From Helicobacter anatolicus (GTDB lineage: Bacteria; Campylobacterota; Campylobacteria; Campylobacterales; Helicobacteraceae), in assembly GCF_021300615.1 (NCBI RefSeq), contig NZ_JAJTMY010000001.1:62001-126000 (forward strand): a DNA stretch of 64,000 bases. Direction: 5' to 3'. Position numbers and translations under genes: made by a program. Shown piece after piece: positions 27,186 through 32,578 of the stretch; position 1 is the first letter of the stretch, and each line of letters begins with the position of its first letter. The notes beneath the pieces were generated by a model, which worked only from the letters and a program-made list of their open reading frames with translations, had not been told where the DNA came from and searched no databases.

Positions 27186-28327
27186 TATTGTCCTTTATCT
27201 AAAAAATTTTTTAAAGTCTTTAAAGCAGGTTGTAAAATTTGTGATTCATAAACAAGTGCAATTCTAACATATCCCGCTCCTATATTTTCTTTTTTGTTAT
27301 TTTCCCTACCCAAAAAACTCCCTGGTAATACTAAAATCCCTTCTTTTTCATAAAGTTTTTTGCAAAACTCTAAATCATTGCCTACTTCTAACCAAAGATA
27401 AAAAGTGTAGGGGGATATTTCTAAATTAGGAAAAATTTCTTGAGCAATTTTTAGATTTTGTGCATATTTTTTTCGAATCTTTTCTGCTTCATTGTGGGCT
27501 TGCCATGCGATACTTGCCGCCTTTTGTAGAGGGGTGGGGATTGCACAACCCAAATAGGTGCGATAAGTGGCATAGGATTGCAAGATCTTTGCATCTCCCG
27601 CGATATAACCACTTCTTAGTCCTGGAGCAGAAAGGCGTTTTGAGATTGAATTAATACTAAGAATATTTTTAAATTTTTTATTGCCCATCAAATAGGAGGC
27701 TTCTAGGATCCCAGCAGGCGGGGTATTTTGATAGATTTCACTATAGCATTCATCATTGAGTAATACAAAATCGTATTCTAAAGCATATTCTATCCATTGT
27801 TGCAATTCTTTAAGTTCTAATGTACTTCCTGTGGGGTTATTTGGTGAATTTAAAATAACAAGATGAGCTTGTTGCATTTCTTGTGGGGTTAGTTTGGGTT
27901 TGAAGTAATTTTTTGCTTCAAGATGCATCAAGATTGTTTTTGCTTTACTGGCAATACTTGCTCCTTCATAAATTTGATAGAAAGGATTGGGATATGCCAT
28001 GATTGGATTTTGAAATTGAGAGAGAAAAAATTGTGGAAAATTAAATAAAACCTCTCTCGTGCCAAATGTGGGAATCAGATTCGTGGAATCTAAAAAAATA
28101 TTGTAGCGGTGTGAGATAAAATTTTTGATTGCAGTGTGGAGAAACTCCTCTCCCTTGCTTTTGGGGTAGTAGCGTAGATCTTGGGTATTTTGTTTGAGGG
28201 CGTCTTGAATAGTTTGAGGGGTTTCAAATTGTGGTTCGCCAATTGTGAGTTTAACAACTGGCTTTTTGGGCACGATAGGAGAGATGAGTTGTTGAATTTT
28301 TTCAAAAGGGTAAGGTTGAAATTCCAA
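27182..28327 (-). CDS. class I/II aminotransferase, DapC-like
   Basis: A 381-residue PLP-dependent aminotransferase. The cofactor lysine is in SINSISKRLSAPGLRSGYIA; other features are NSPNNPTGSTLE, LNDECYSEIY and the C-terminal Arg in YVRIALVYE. The H. pylori counterpart beside murC (HP0624) is annotated as a probable succinyldiaminopimelate aminotransferase, consistent with the murC link to peptidoglycan precursors. Exact substrate is inferred. Confidence 0.85.
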   Translation of the reverse strand: MEFQPYPFEKIQQLISPIVPKKPVVKLTIGEPQFETPQTIQDALKQNTQDLRYYPKSKGEEFLHTAIKNFISHRYNIFLDSTNLIPTFGTREVLFNFPQFFLSQFQNPIMAYPNPFYQIYEGASIASKAKTILMHLEAKNYFKPKLTPQEMQQAHLVILNSPNNPTGSTLELKELQQWIEYALEYDFVLLNDECYSEIYQNTPPAGILEASYLMGNKKFKNILSINSISKRLSAPGLRSGYIAGDAKILQSYATYRTYLGCAIPTPLQKAASIAWQAHNEAEKIRKKYAQNLKIAQEIFPNLEISPYTFYLWLEVGNDLEFCKKLYEKEGILVLPGSFLGRENNKKENIGAGYVRIALVYESQILQPALKTLKNFLDKGQY

Positions 28328-28396
28328 AATATTACTCCTTAATTTATGTTATTTTGTTTATTATAAATAATTTTTCAATTTTTTTTTGTTTTTTTC

Positions 28397-28425
28397 TTGA
28401 TTTTTTTACAATGCATTGCTAAAAT
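28397..28425 (+). promoter_or_regulatory. sigma70 promoter of the tRNA cluster
   Basis: TTGATT, a 17-base spacer and TAAAAT preceded by TGC (extended -10) lie 38 bases before tRNA-Gly, with no gene between. All three elements fit a strong stable-RNA promoter. The transcript would start near 28432 and read Gly, Leu, Cys and Ser tRNAs. Confidence 0.75.
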
Positions 28426-28462
28426 TACACTCTACAATAAAAAAATTTGATAGTTATAAGTC

Positions 28463-28537
28463 GCGGGAATAGCTCAGTGGTAGAGCACAACCTTGCCAAG
28501 GTTGGGGCCGCGGGTTCGATCCCCGTTTCCCGCTCCA
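28463..28537 (+). tRNA. tRNA-Gly (GCC)
   Basis: A 75-base cloverleaf starting GCGGGAATAGCTCAG, with acceptor GCGGGAA/TTCCCGC, anticodon loop TTGCCAA, T-loop GGTTCGATCC and an encoded CCA. First of four tandem tRNA genes. Confidence 0.97.
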
Positions 28538-28575
28538 TTTTATTTTCAAGTTTTTACTCTGATAAAGTTATTTTT

Positions 28576-28663
28576 GCCCGGGTGGTGGAATTGGTAGACA
28601 CAAGGGACTTAAAATCCCTCGGATATTGCTTCCGTGCCGGTTCAAGTCCGGCCCCGGGCACCA
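28576..28663 (+). tRNA. tRNA-Leu (TAA)
   Basis: An 88-base class II tRNA with acceptor GCCCGGG/CCCGGGC, anticodon loop CTTAAAA, a long variable arm (CCTCGGATATTGCTTCCGT), T-loop GGTTCAAGTCC and encoded CCA. Confidence 0.97.
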
Positions 28664-28676
28664 CTTATAATAGGAT

Positions 28677-28750
28677 GGCGACATAGCCAAGTGGTAAGGC
28701 ATGGGCCTGCAAAGCCTCGATCCTCGGTTCAAGTCCGAGTGTCGCCTCCA
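28677..28750 (+). tRNA. tRNA-Cys (GCA)
   Basis: A 74-base tRNA with acceptor GGCGACA/TGTCGCC, anticodon loop CTGCAAA, T-loop GGTTCAAGTCC and encoded CCA. Thirteen bases after tRNA-Leu. Confidence 0.97.
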
Positions 28751-28772
28751 TAATTCATGTATTACGAAATTT

Positions 28773-28860
28773 CGGGAGATGGCTGAGCGGTTGAAAGCGG
28801 CGGTCTTGAAAACCGTTGAGGGTCACACCTCCGGGGGTTCGAATCCCTCTCTCCCGGCCA
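28773..28860 (+). tRNA. tRNA-Ser (TGA)
   Basis: An 88-base class II tRNA with acceptor CGGGAGA/TCTCCCG, discriminator G, anticodon loop CTTGAAA, long variable arm and encoded CCA. It is the last tRNA of the cluster and directly borders the prophage-like region, so its 3' end is a candidate integration site. Confidence 0.96.
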
Positions 28861-28929
28861 TTAATATTACTTCAAACTCACAAAAAAACCATAAAACTAT
28901 CATAAATCGCCTAAATGAGTATATTCTAA

Positions 28930-29229
28930 AGATATTTTATTTATTTTATTTTTTTCAATGAATATATAGGTGATAGCATGGACCCATTAATTAATAATGA
29001 AAGCATAGTATTTTGTGATAAAATGGAAAAAAGTATAAAAAATGGAAAAGTTTATGCCATTAATACTATTGATGGAGTTTTTGTAAAAGAATGTTTTTTA
29101 CAGGGAGAATTATTAAAACTAGAATCTATCAATAAAGAATATCCACCATTATTCTTTAATCTCAAAGATATTTTTAAAGTATCACAAGAAGAACTACCCA
29201 TTATTGATGTAGATTCCATGCCATTTTAA
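28930..29229 (+). pseudogene. truncated S24 (CI/LexA-type) repressor, C-terminal peptidase part only
   Basis: The frame is open from 28930 and reads NEYIGDSMDPLINNESIVFC, then GKVYAINTIDGVFVKECFLQ and LLKLESINKEYPPLFFN. This is the LexA/CI self-cleavage domain: Ser in GDSM, and Lys in FVKE. The N-terminal HTH and linker are missing; a stop (TAA at 28927) closes the frame upstream. The only ATG (28978) comes just after the catalytic Ser, with AGGTGA four bases before it, so any product (83 residues) would lack the nucleophile. Most likely a remnant of the phage repressor cut at the tRNA junction. Confidence 0.75.
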
Positions 29230-29239
29230 AAGAGCTTTG

Positions 29240-29398
29240 ATGGTTAAAAAAATACAAATTATAGAAAATATCTATAAGATAGAAAAACAAGATAATAAGA
29301 ATAAAGATAAAAATAAAGCAAATGCCCTTCATTACAAAGCAAAAAACAAAAGCATAAGCTTTAAAAAAATCATAGAAAAACAAATGAAAATAAAATAA
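29240..29398 (+). CDS. small lysine-rich protein of unknown function
   Basis: A 52-residue frame starting MVKKIQIIENIYKIEKQDNK and ending KKIIEKQMKIK. It is strongly basic and helical by composition, with no recognised domain. It starts ten bases after the S24 fragment and precedes the diphosphohydrolase gene by 25 bases, co-directional with both. The ribosome site (AAGAG) is weak, so the coding status is moderate. Confidence 0.45.
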   Translation: MVKKIQIIENIYKIEKQDNKNKDKNKANALHYKAKNKSISFKKIIEKQMKIK

Positions 29399-29423
29399 TC
29401 CAAATCACCTAAGGAAGCAAACA

Positions 29424-29777
29424 ATGAATAAAGATTTTGAAGAGTTTTTTAAAGATGCACCAACTATGGAACAAAAAGAAGAGCTATTAAAAAATAATAA
29501 TTTTATGAAGTTAGATCATGAAAAATTAAAATATCACTTATTGCCCCCCTTAGCATTAAAAAAAGTTGTTGGAGTTTTAACTTATGGAGCAAATAAATAT
29601 GCTGAAGAAAATTGGAGGAATTCTAAAAAAGAAGATTATAAAAGAATGCTGAGTGCAACTTATAGACACATAGAAGCTTATAGAAGTGGTGAATACTTTG
29701 ATAATGAAAGTAAATATCCACACCTAGCCCATGCAATATGTAATCTTTTATTTTTATTAGAGCTTGAAAAAGTATGA
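29424..29777 (+). CDS. phage dATP/dGTP diphosphohydrolase-domain protein (MazZ-like)
   Basis: A 117-residue protein matching the dATP/dGTP diphosphohydrolase N-terminal domain: VVGVLTYGANKYAEENWRNS, MLSATYRHIEAYRSGEYFDN and PHLAHAICNLLFLLELE. The family (relatives of MazZ) hydrolyses purine dNTPs to dNMPs, and occurs in many phages, including those that replace adenine with 2-aminoadenine. Neither PurZ nor DatZ is in this window, so base replacement is not supported. A strong ribosome site (AAGGAAG) precedes the start, and the stop overlaps terS by four bases. Confidence 0.8.
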   Translation: MNKDFEEFFKDAPTMEQKEELLKNNNFMKLDHEKLKYHLLPPLALKKVVGVLTYGANKYAEENWRNSKKEDYKRMLSATYRHIEAYRSGEYFDNESKYPHLAHAICNLLFLLELEKV

Positions 29778-30292
29778 TTTTTACTACCAAAGAACTAGGG
29801 GAACTTCTAAGCCTTACAGAAAGGCACATTTATAATTTAGAGAAACAAGGAATATTAAAAAAAGAAAACAAAAATGAGTGGGATGCACCAAAGAATATCA
29901 AAGCTTATATTGAATATAAATTAGAAAATGAAGGTAAAACTAGCGATTATGGAAAAATAAAAGCAAGAAGAGAATTAGCCGATGCTAAGCTCAAAGAACT
30001 TACACTAAAAGAAAAGCAAGGAGAATTAATCCACATTACTACCATTGCAAAAGAATTAGAAGATATTGCTGTGACAATATCAAATAAACTCTATGCCCTT
30101 CCTCACACAATAAAATCCCAAACAAAAATCACAAAAGAAACAGAGAAGCTCCTTAATATTGAAGTAGAAAAGATTTTAAACGAACTTAAAGACCCTAGGG
30201 AGTATGAAATAAAGGCTAATTTATTTTTAGAAAAACAAGCACTAGAAAAAGAAGGGATAGAGGATGATAAAGAAATTAAAGAAGAGGATTAA
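29774..30292 (+). CDS. phage terminase small subunit, lambda gpNu1-like
   Basis: A 172-residue protein expected to recognise packaging sites and recruit the large subunit. The N-terminal winged HTH is IFTTKELGELLSLTERHIYN followed by LEKQGILKK; then comes a helical region typical of gpNu1 homologues (YGKIKARRELADAKLKELTL, EKQGELIHI) and an acidic C-terminus. It overlaps the upstream gene (ATGA). The gpA-like large subunit lies 3.1 kb downstream instead of next to it, an unusual separation. Confidence 0.85.
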   Translation: MIFTTKELGELLSLTERHIYNLEKQGILKKENKNEWDAPKNIKAYIEYKLENEGKTSDYGKIKARRELADAKLKELTLKEKQGELIHITTIAKELEDIAVTISNKLYALPHTIKSQTKITKETEKLLNIEVEKILNELKDPREYEIKANLFLEKQALEKEGIEDDKEIKEED

Positions 30293-30308
30293 AAAAGAGA
30301 CTTAGGGA

Positions 30309-30423
30309 TTTTAGATAAAATAATAATAGTGAAACAAAGGAGCAAAGAAGTGACAGCACAAGAGATAAAAGACTTTTGCAAGGAGCAAGGACTAACTTAT
30401 AAGCAATTGGGTGATCTGATAGG
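30309..30423 (+). repeat. 115-bp direct repeat, copy 1
   Basis: Matches 31720-31834 with only two differences across 115 bases (offset 1411). It covers the leader, ribosome site and the first 24 codons of the HTH gene. Similarity stops abruptly inside the coding region, which suggests recent duplication or gene conversion of the 5' half. Confidence 0.92.
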
Positions 30424-30586
30424 GTATAGTGAGAGTTCTTTAAAAAGTATATTAACAACAGGGAAAATTAGCGAAAATTTAGAAAAATCCATAAAGCTAC
30501 TTATAGATAATAGAGATTTGAAGTTAAAATTAAAAGAAATGGATAATCTTAAAAACACACTAAAAACGCTACTAGACTTAAAATAA
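30350..30586 (+). CDS. small phage HTH regulator, copy 1
   Basis: A 78-residue protein. GTG at 30350 is preferred, because AAAGGAG lies seven bases before it; an in-frame GTG at 30329 lacks a site. Residues 5 to 45 form a probable HTH of XRE type: IKDFCKEQGLTYKQLGDLIG, then YSESSLKSILTTGKIS. The C-terminal half (LKLKLKEMDNLKNTLKTLLD) is a probable coiled coil. A paralogue lies at 31761 and a broken one at about 51.3 kb. Target unknown. Confidence 0.75.
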   Translation: MTAQEIKDFCKEQGLTYKQLGDLIGYSESSLKSILTTGKISENLEKSIKLLIDNRDLKLKLKEMDNLKNTLKTLLDLK

Positions 30587-30593
30587 TTTAACG

Positions 30594-30609
30594 AGCCAAT
30601 TTTTTGGCT
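30594..30609 (+). terminator. terminator after HTH copy 1
   Basis: AGCCAA, four T, TTGGCT forms a 6-bp stem with a T-rich tail (TTGTTTTCTTC), eight bases after the HTH stop. It separates that gene from the promoter of cassette 1. Confidence 0.65.
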
Positions 30610-30663
30610 GGTTGTTTTCTTCAACTTTTTTTATAAAATATTTTAAAATAATAAGCTTTTTTA

Positions 30664-30692
30664 TTGACTTTAGGTTTAAATTTTGTTATAAT
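30664..30692 (+). promoter_or_regulatory. sigma70 promoter of peptide cassette 1
   Basis: TTGACT, a 17-base spacer, TATAAT: nearly consensus, and unusually complete for this phylum. It predicts a transcript start near 30699, directly before the 5' hairpin. Cassette 2 has an equivalent with the same spacing. Confidence 0.8.
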
Positions 30693-30700
30693 TTTAACAT

Positions 30701-30725
30701 CAAAGGTTGATAGCTTCAACTTTTG
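30701..30725 (+). promoter_or_regulatory. 5'-end hairpin of cassette 1 mRNA
   Basis: CAAAGGTTGA and TCAACTTTTG pair over ten positions (one G-U) round a five-base loop, at the predicted 5' end of the transcript. Equivalent hairpins occur in cassettes 2 and 3 with sequence CA(A/T)AAGTTA and its complement. Such 5' stem-loops protect type I toxin mRNAs; role here inferred. An operator DNA palindrome is the alternative. Confidence 0.7.
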
Positions 30726-30753
30726 AAATAAAAATAGAAAGGAGAGTTAAACA

Positions 30754-30840
30754 ATGGAATTAGCAGAGAACCTTATCAACTTGCTAACAGCCATAATTTG
30801 CTTGATAACGGCAATTATCACAGCAAAAAACAAAGGGTAA
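30754..30840 (+). CDS. tiny hydrophobic peptide A1 (candidate type I toxin)
   Basis: 28 residues: begins MELAENLINLLTAIICL, continues ITAIITA and ends KNKG. One membrane-spanning helix with a short basic tail, the same plan as A2 and A3 in the sister cassettes and as small holin-like or BsrG/Fst-type toxins, though I recognise no family. Ribosome site AAAGGAG lies nine bases before the ATG, and is itself complementary to 30873-30891 downstream. Coding support comes from three paralogous loci with conserved signals. Confidence 0.65.
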   Translation: MELAENLINLLTAIICLITAIITAKNKG

Positions 30841-30846
30841 GCTAAG

Positions 30847-30891
30847 GGGGCAGGTTGCCCCACCTTTTGTATATTGTTTAACTCGTCCTTT
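30847..30891 (+). promoter_or_regulatory. hairpin plus anti-Shine-Dalgarno element, cassette 1
   Basis: GGGGCA-GGT-TGCCCC (30847-30861) is a GC hairpin followed by a short T run, possibly a terminator. Then 30873-30891 pairs with 30738-30755: 12 bp (ATTGTTTAACTC) plus 6 bp (TCCTTT) with a single bulged G, covering the ribosome site and most of the start codon of A1. Full-length mRNA would therefore hide the A1 start. Confidence 0.75.
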
Positions 30892-30892
30892 A

Positions 30893-30898
30893 ATTATA
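30893..30898 (-). promoter_or_regulatory. antisense extended -10 promoter, cassette 1
   Basis: On the minus strand the sequence is TGGTATAAT (TGn plus consensus TATAAT), starting an RNA near 30886 that would be antisense to the anti-SD element, hairpin and A1 gene. Cassette 2 has the identical TGGTATAAT and cassette 3 TGATAAAAT at the same place. No good -35 box is seen. Confidence 0.6.
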
Positions 30899-30914
30899 CC
30901 ATAAGGGAGCTATT

Positions 30915-31016
30915 GTGTTACAAAGTATTTTAACCCTAATTTTAGCGGTATTGGTTTTAGGTTTGACATTAAAAGTTAATAAATTACATAAGGAAATTAA
31001 GGAGCTTAAAAAATGA
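30915..31016 (+). CDS. tiny membrane peptide B1, coupled to Rha
   Basis: 33 residues starting with GTG: MLQSILTLILAVLVLGLTL, then a charged amphipathic tail KVNKLHKEIKELKK. A ribosome site (AAGGGAG) precedes it by five bases. Its stop overlaps the rha start (ATGA), and the tail codons supply the AAGGAG site for rha, so its translation is likely to control rha. B2 and B3 hold the same place in the other cassettes. Confidence 0.6.
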   Translation: MLQSILTLILAVLVLGLTLKVNKLHKEIKELKK

Positions 31017-31729
31017 ATACCTTAATCTCTATAAACAATGTAAATGTATCTTTTGAAGTTGTTGGTGATGAGATTTTTGCCAACTCTTTACAAATAGCTG
31101 AAGTTTTTGAAAAACGACACGATATTATTTTAAGAGCCATTAAAAATTTACCAAAAGATAATTTTAACCACCACAATTTTGTGGCGGTTAAAATTAAAGA
31201 CAAAAAAGGAGAGTTAAGACCTTGCTATAATCTTACCCGCGATGGTTTTTCTTTGCTTGTAATGGGATTTACAGGAGAGAAGGCTTATAAATTTAAAATA
31301 GAGTTTATCAAAGCCTTTAATGAGATGGAAAAACGCTTAAAAATTTTAGAGCAAGAAAACATCAAGAAACTAGCATTGCATCAAAGTTTAGGTTACAAAT
31401 CCCAACTAGCACAACAAAAAGAAAAATATCAAAATAAAATCAAAGCATTACAATATGATTTAGATAGAGTGAAGAATACACAAGGGCTTAAAAGAAAGCT
31501 AAGCAATAAAGAACTAAGAGAACTTAAAAAAATCCTAGCAAAAGATTACGACATAATTTGTTTTGATAAAACTGATTGTCTACTATTTGCTGAAAAAGCT
31601 TCAGAAGAACATGATATAGAAAATCGCCACTCTATTTATAAAGGAATAAAAAACAAGTTTGAACGCAAATTAATATACTGGCAAAATTATGAAAAAATGG
31701 AAAAAAGATTCAAGGCTATTTTTAGATAA
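31013..31729 (+). CDS. Rha family phage regulatory protein
   Basis: A 238-residue protein with an N-terminal pRha domain, residues 10 to 100: FANSLQIAEVFEKRHDIILR, KGELRPCYNLTRDGFSLLVM and GFTGEKAYKFKIEFIKAFNE. It is followed by a coiled coil and a basic C-terminal region (FERKLIYWQNYEKMEKRF), unassigned. Rha of lambdoid phages interferes with infection in some host backgrounds and is regulatory. It sits in cassette 1 directly after peptide B1. The 115-bp repeat begins inside its last codons. Confidence 0.88.
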   Translation: MNTLISINNVNVSFEVVGDEIFANSLQIAEVFEKRHDIILRAIKNLPKDNFNHHNFVAVKIKDKKGELRPCYNLTRDGFSLLVMGFTGEKAYKFKIEFIKAFNEMEKRLKILEQENIKKLALHQSLGYKSQLAQQKEKYQNKIKALQYDLDRVKNTQGLKRKLSNKELRELKKILAKDYDIICFDKTDCLLFAEKASEEHDIENRHSIYKGIKNKFERKLIYWQNYEKMEKRFKAIFR

Positions 31730-31834
31730 AATAATAATAGTGAAACAAAGGAGTAAAGAAGTGACAGCACAAGAGATAAAAGACTTTTGCAAGGAGCAAG
31801 GACTAACTTATAAGCAATTGGGTGAGCTGATAGG
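31720..31834 (+). repeat. 115-bp direct repeat, copy 2
   Basis: Second copy of the repeat at 30309-30423, with two differences. It begins ten bases before the end of rha, so duplication carried the HTH leader and half the gene to this place. Confidence 0.92.
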
Positions 31835-32000
31835 AATGACTGAACCTAGCATAAAAACAGCCTTAAGTATTGATAAAATTAGCAACCAAATTGAAGCTAG
31901 TATCAATTTGCTTAAAAAAGTTAAAGAGCAAGAACAAGAATTAAAAGAATTTAGAGCATTAAAAGAAATCTTAATTAATCTTACAAGACAGGATAAATAA
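31761..32000 (+). CDS. small phage HTH regulator, copy 2
   Basis: A 79-residue paralogue of the HTH protein at 30350. The first 24 residues are nearly identical (IKDFCKEQGLTYKQLGELIG); the second half has diverged (MTEPSIKTALSIDKIS, then a KVKEQEQELKEF coiled coil). GTG at 31761 is chosen for the same AAAGGAG spacing. An upstream extension overlapping rha has no family support. Different recognition helix and tail sequences suggest different DNA targets or dimer partners. Confidence 0.75.
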   Translation: MTAQEIKDFCKEQGLTYKQLGELIGMTEPSIKTALSIDKISNQIEASINLLKKVKEQEQELKEFRALKEILINLTRQDK

Positions 32001-32014
32001 GCACTTCTGCCGAT

Positions 32015-32033
32015 GCCTTACCTTTATTAAGGC
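32015..32033 (+). terminator. weak terminator after HTH copy 2
   Basis: GCCTTA, a seven-base loop, TAAGGC; the tail (GTAGATATTTT) is only moderately T-rich. It lies 14 bases after the HTH stop, a place equivalent to the terminator of copy 1. Confidence 0.45.
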
Positions 32034-32088
32034 GTAGATATTTTAGCTAACCTTTTTTATATAATAATTTATTTTAAATAACATTTAC

Positions 32089-32117
32089 TTGATTTTTAGT
32101 CGTTTTTATTATATAAT
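32089..32117 (+). promoter_or_regulatory. sigma70 promoter of peptide cassette 2
   Basis: TTGATT, 17-base spacer, TATAAT; predicted start near 32124, immediately before the 5' hairpin. The -10 box to A-peptide start distance (62 bases) is close to that in cassettes 1 (67) and 3 (60). Confidence 0.78.
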
Positions 32118-32125
32118 TGTATTAT

Positions 32126-32150
32126 CAAAAGTTAATCAAAATAACTTTTG
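32126..32150 (+). promoter_or_regulatory. 5'-end hairpin of cassette 2 mRNA
   Basis: CAAAAGTTA and TAACTTTTG, perfect over nine base pairs with a seven-base loop. The sequence just after it (GAAATAAAAG) and the AAAGGAG ribosome site match cassette 1. Confidence 0.72.
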
Positions 32151-32173
32151 AAATAAAAGAAAGGAGTTAAAAG

Positions 32174-32263
32174 ATGGAGTTTTTAACCGCCATCATCGGT
32201 TTAGCCTCTGCTTTGATACAGCTTTTCATAATTTTACGAGAAGCTAAGAAAAAATCAAAGTAA
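32174..32263 (+). CDS. tiny hydrophobic peptide A2 (candidate type I toxin)
   Basis: 29 residues: MEFLTAIIGLASALIQLFII, then LREAKKKSK. A single hydrophobic helix and a strongly basic tail, the layout of holin-like type I toxins. Ribosome site AAAGGAG is seven bases before the ATG. The start region is complementary to 32296-32312. It shares the TAII element with A1 but little other sequence. Confidence 0.65.
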   Translation: MEFLTAIIGLASALIQLFIILREAKKKSK

Positions 32264-32276
32264 GCAAAGGGGCAAA

Positions 32277-32312
32277 GGGGGAGAGTTCCCCCGCTCATCT
32301 CTTAACCTTTTT
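32277..32312 (+). promoter_or_regulatory. hairpin plus anti-Shine-Dalgarno element, cassette 2
   Basis: GGGGGA with TCCCCC (32277-32292) forms a hairpin. CATCTCTTAACCTTTTT (32296-32312) pairs with the A2 ribosome site and start codon (32160-32176) with one mismatch, one bulge and G-U pairs. The element begins 33 bases after the A stop, exactly as in cassette 1. Confidence 0.7.
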
Positions 32313-32314
32313 AA

Positions 32315-32320
32315 ATTATA
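32315..32320 (-). promoter_or_regulatory. antisense extended -10 promoter, cassette 2
   Basis: Minus strand TGGTATAAT, identical to cassette 1 and in the same position just after the anti-SD element. Predicted antisense RNA start near 32308, overlapping the anti-SD element and A2. Confidence 0.6.
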
Positions 32321-32336
32321 CCAAAGGAGAGTGAAA

Positions 32337-32420
32337 ATGGTAGATTTAGTCCAAAATATTTTAATATTTGTTTTGATTTTACAAGTTGTTTTTTTAACTA
32401 TAAGGAGCAAAAAACAATAA
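32337..32420 (+). CDS. tiny membrane peptide B2
   Basis: 27 residues: MVDLVQNILIFVLILQVVFL, then TIRSKKQ. A single membrane helix with basic tail. Ribosome site AAAGGAG lies seven bases before the ATG. It begins 73 bases after the A2 stop (74 in cassette 1). Unlike B1 and B3 it has no coding neighbour directly after it; a poly-C tract and about 120 non-coding bases follow. Confidence 0.55.
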   Translation: MVDLVQNILIFVLILQVVFLTIRSKKQ

Positions 32421-32444
32421 AATAAAGCAAACAAATAAGACTAA

Positions 32445-32453
32445 CCCCCCCCC
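32445..32453 (+). repeat. C9 homopolymer tract
   Basis: Nine cytosines in an AT-rich context, 126 bases before the methylase start. Poly-C or poly-G tracts are slippage sites used for phase variation in Helicobacter. No reading frame spans it, so if variable it would act on transcription or spacing. Confidence 0.8.
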
Positions 32454-32578
32454 AAGCCAAAGAATAGCATTAATGCCTTAGAGCTTTTATATTAGAATAA
32501 AAAAAGCAAAGAGGCAGGGTGCAAAAAAACTTAGAAAAATTATCAGACAATTAAGCAAAAAAAGATGGAGTAAGAGAT

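Noticed and set aside
28447-28961. Open frames of about 79 and 86 residues across the tRNA cluster
   Set aside because: They read straight through tRNA-Gly, Leu, Cys and Ser; the cloverleafs explain the sequence.
29424-29777. 2-aminoadenine (Z-genome) pathway
   Set aside because: Only the diphosphohydrolase-like gene is present; no PurZ, DatZ or special polymerase in the window.
30754-30840. Peptide A1 as an AapA-family toxin
   Set aside because: The RNA layout is AapA-like, but the peptide is acidic at the N-terminus and lacks the basic AapA sequence pattern I know; I call it only a candidate type I toxin.
31689-31760. N-terminal extension of the second HTH gene overlapping rha
   Set aside because: The extension is rha sequence out of frame; the first HTH copy has no such part, and the ribosome site favours 31761.
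32421-32578. Phase-variable reading frame through the C9 tract
   Set aside because: All three frames contain stops close to both sides of the tract.
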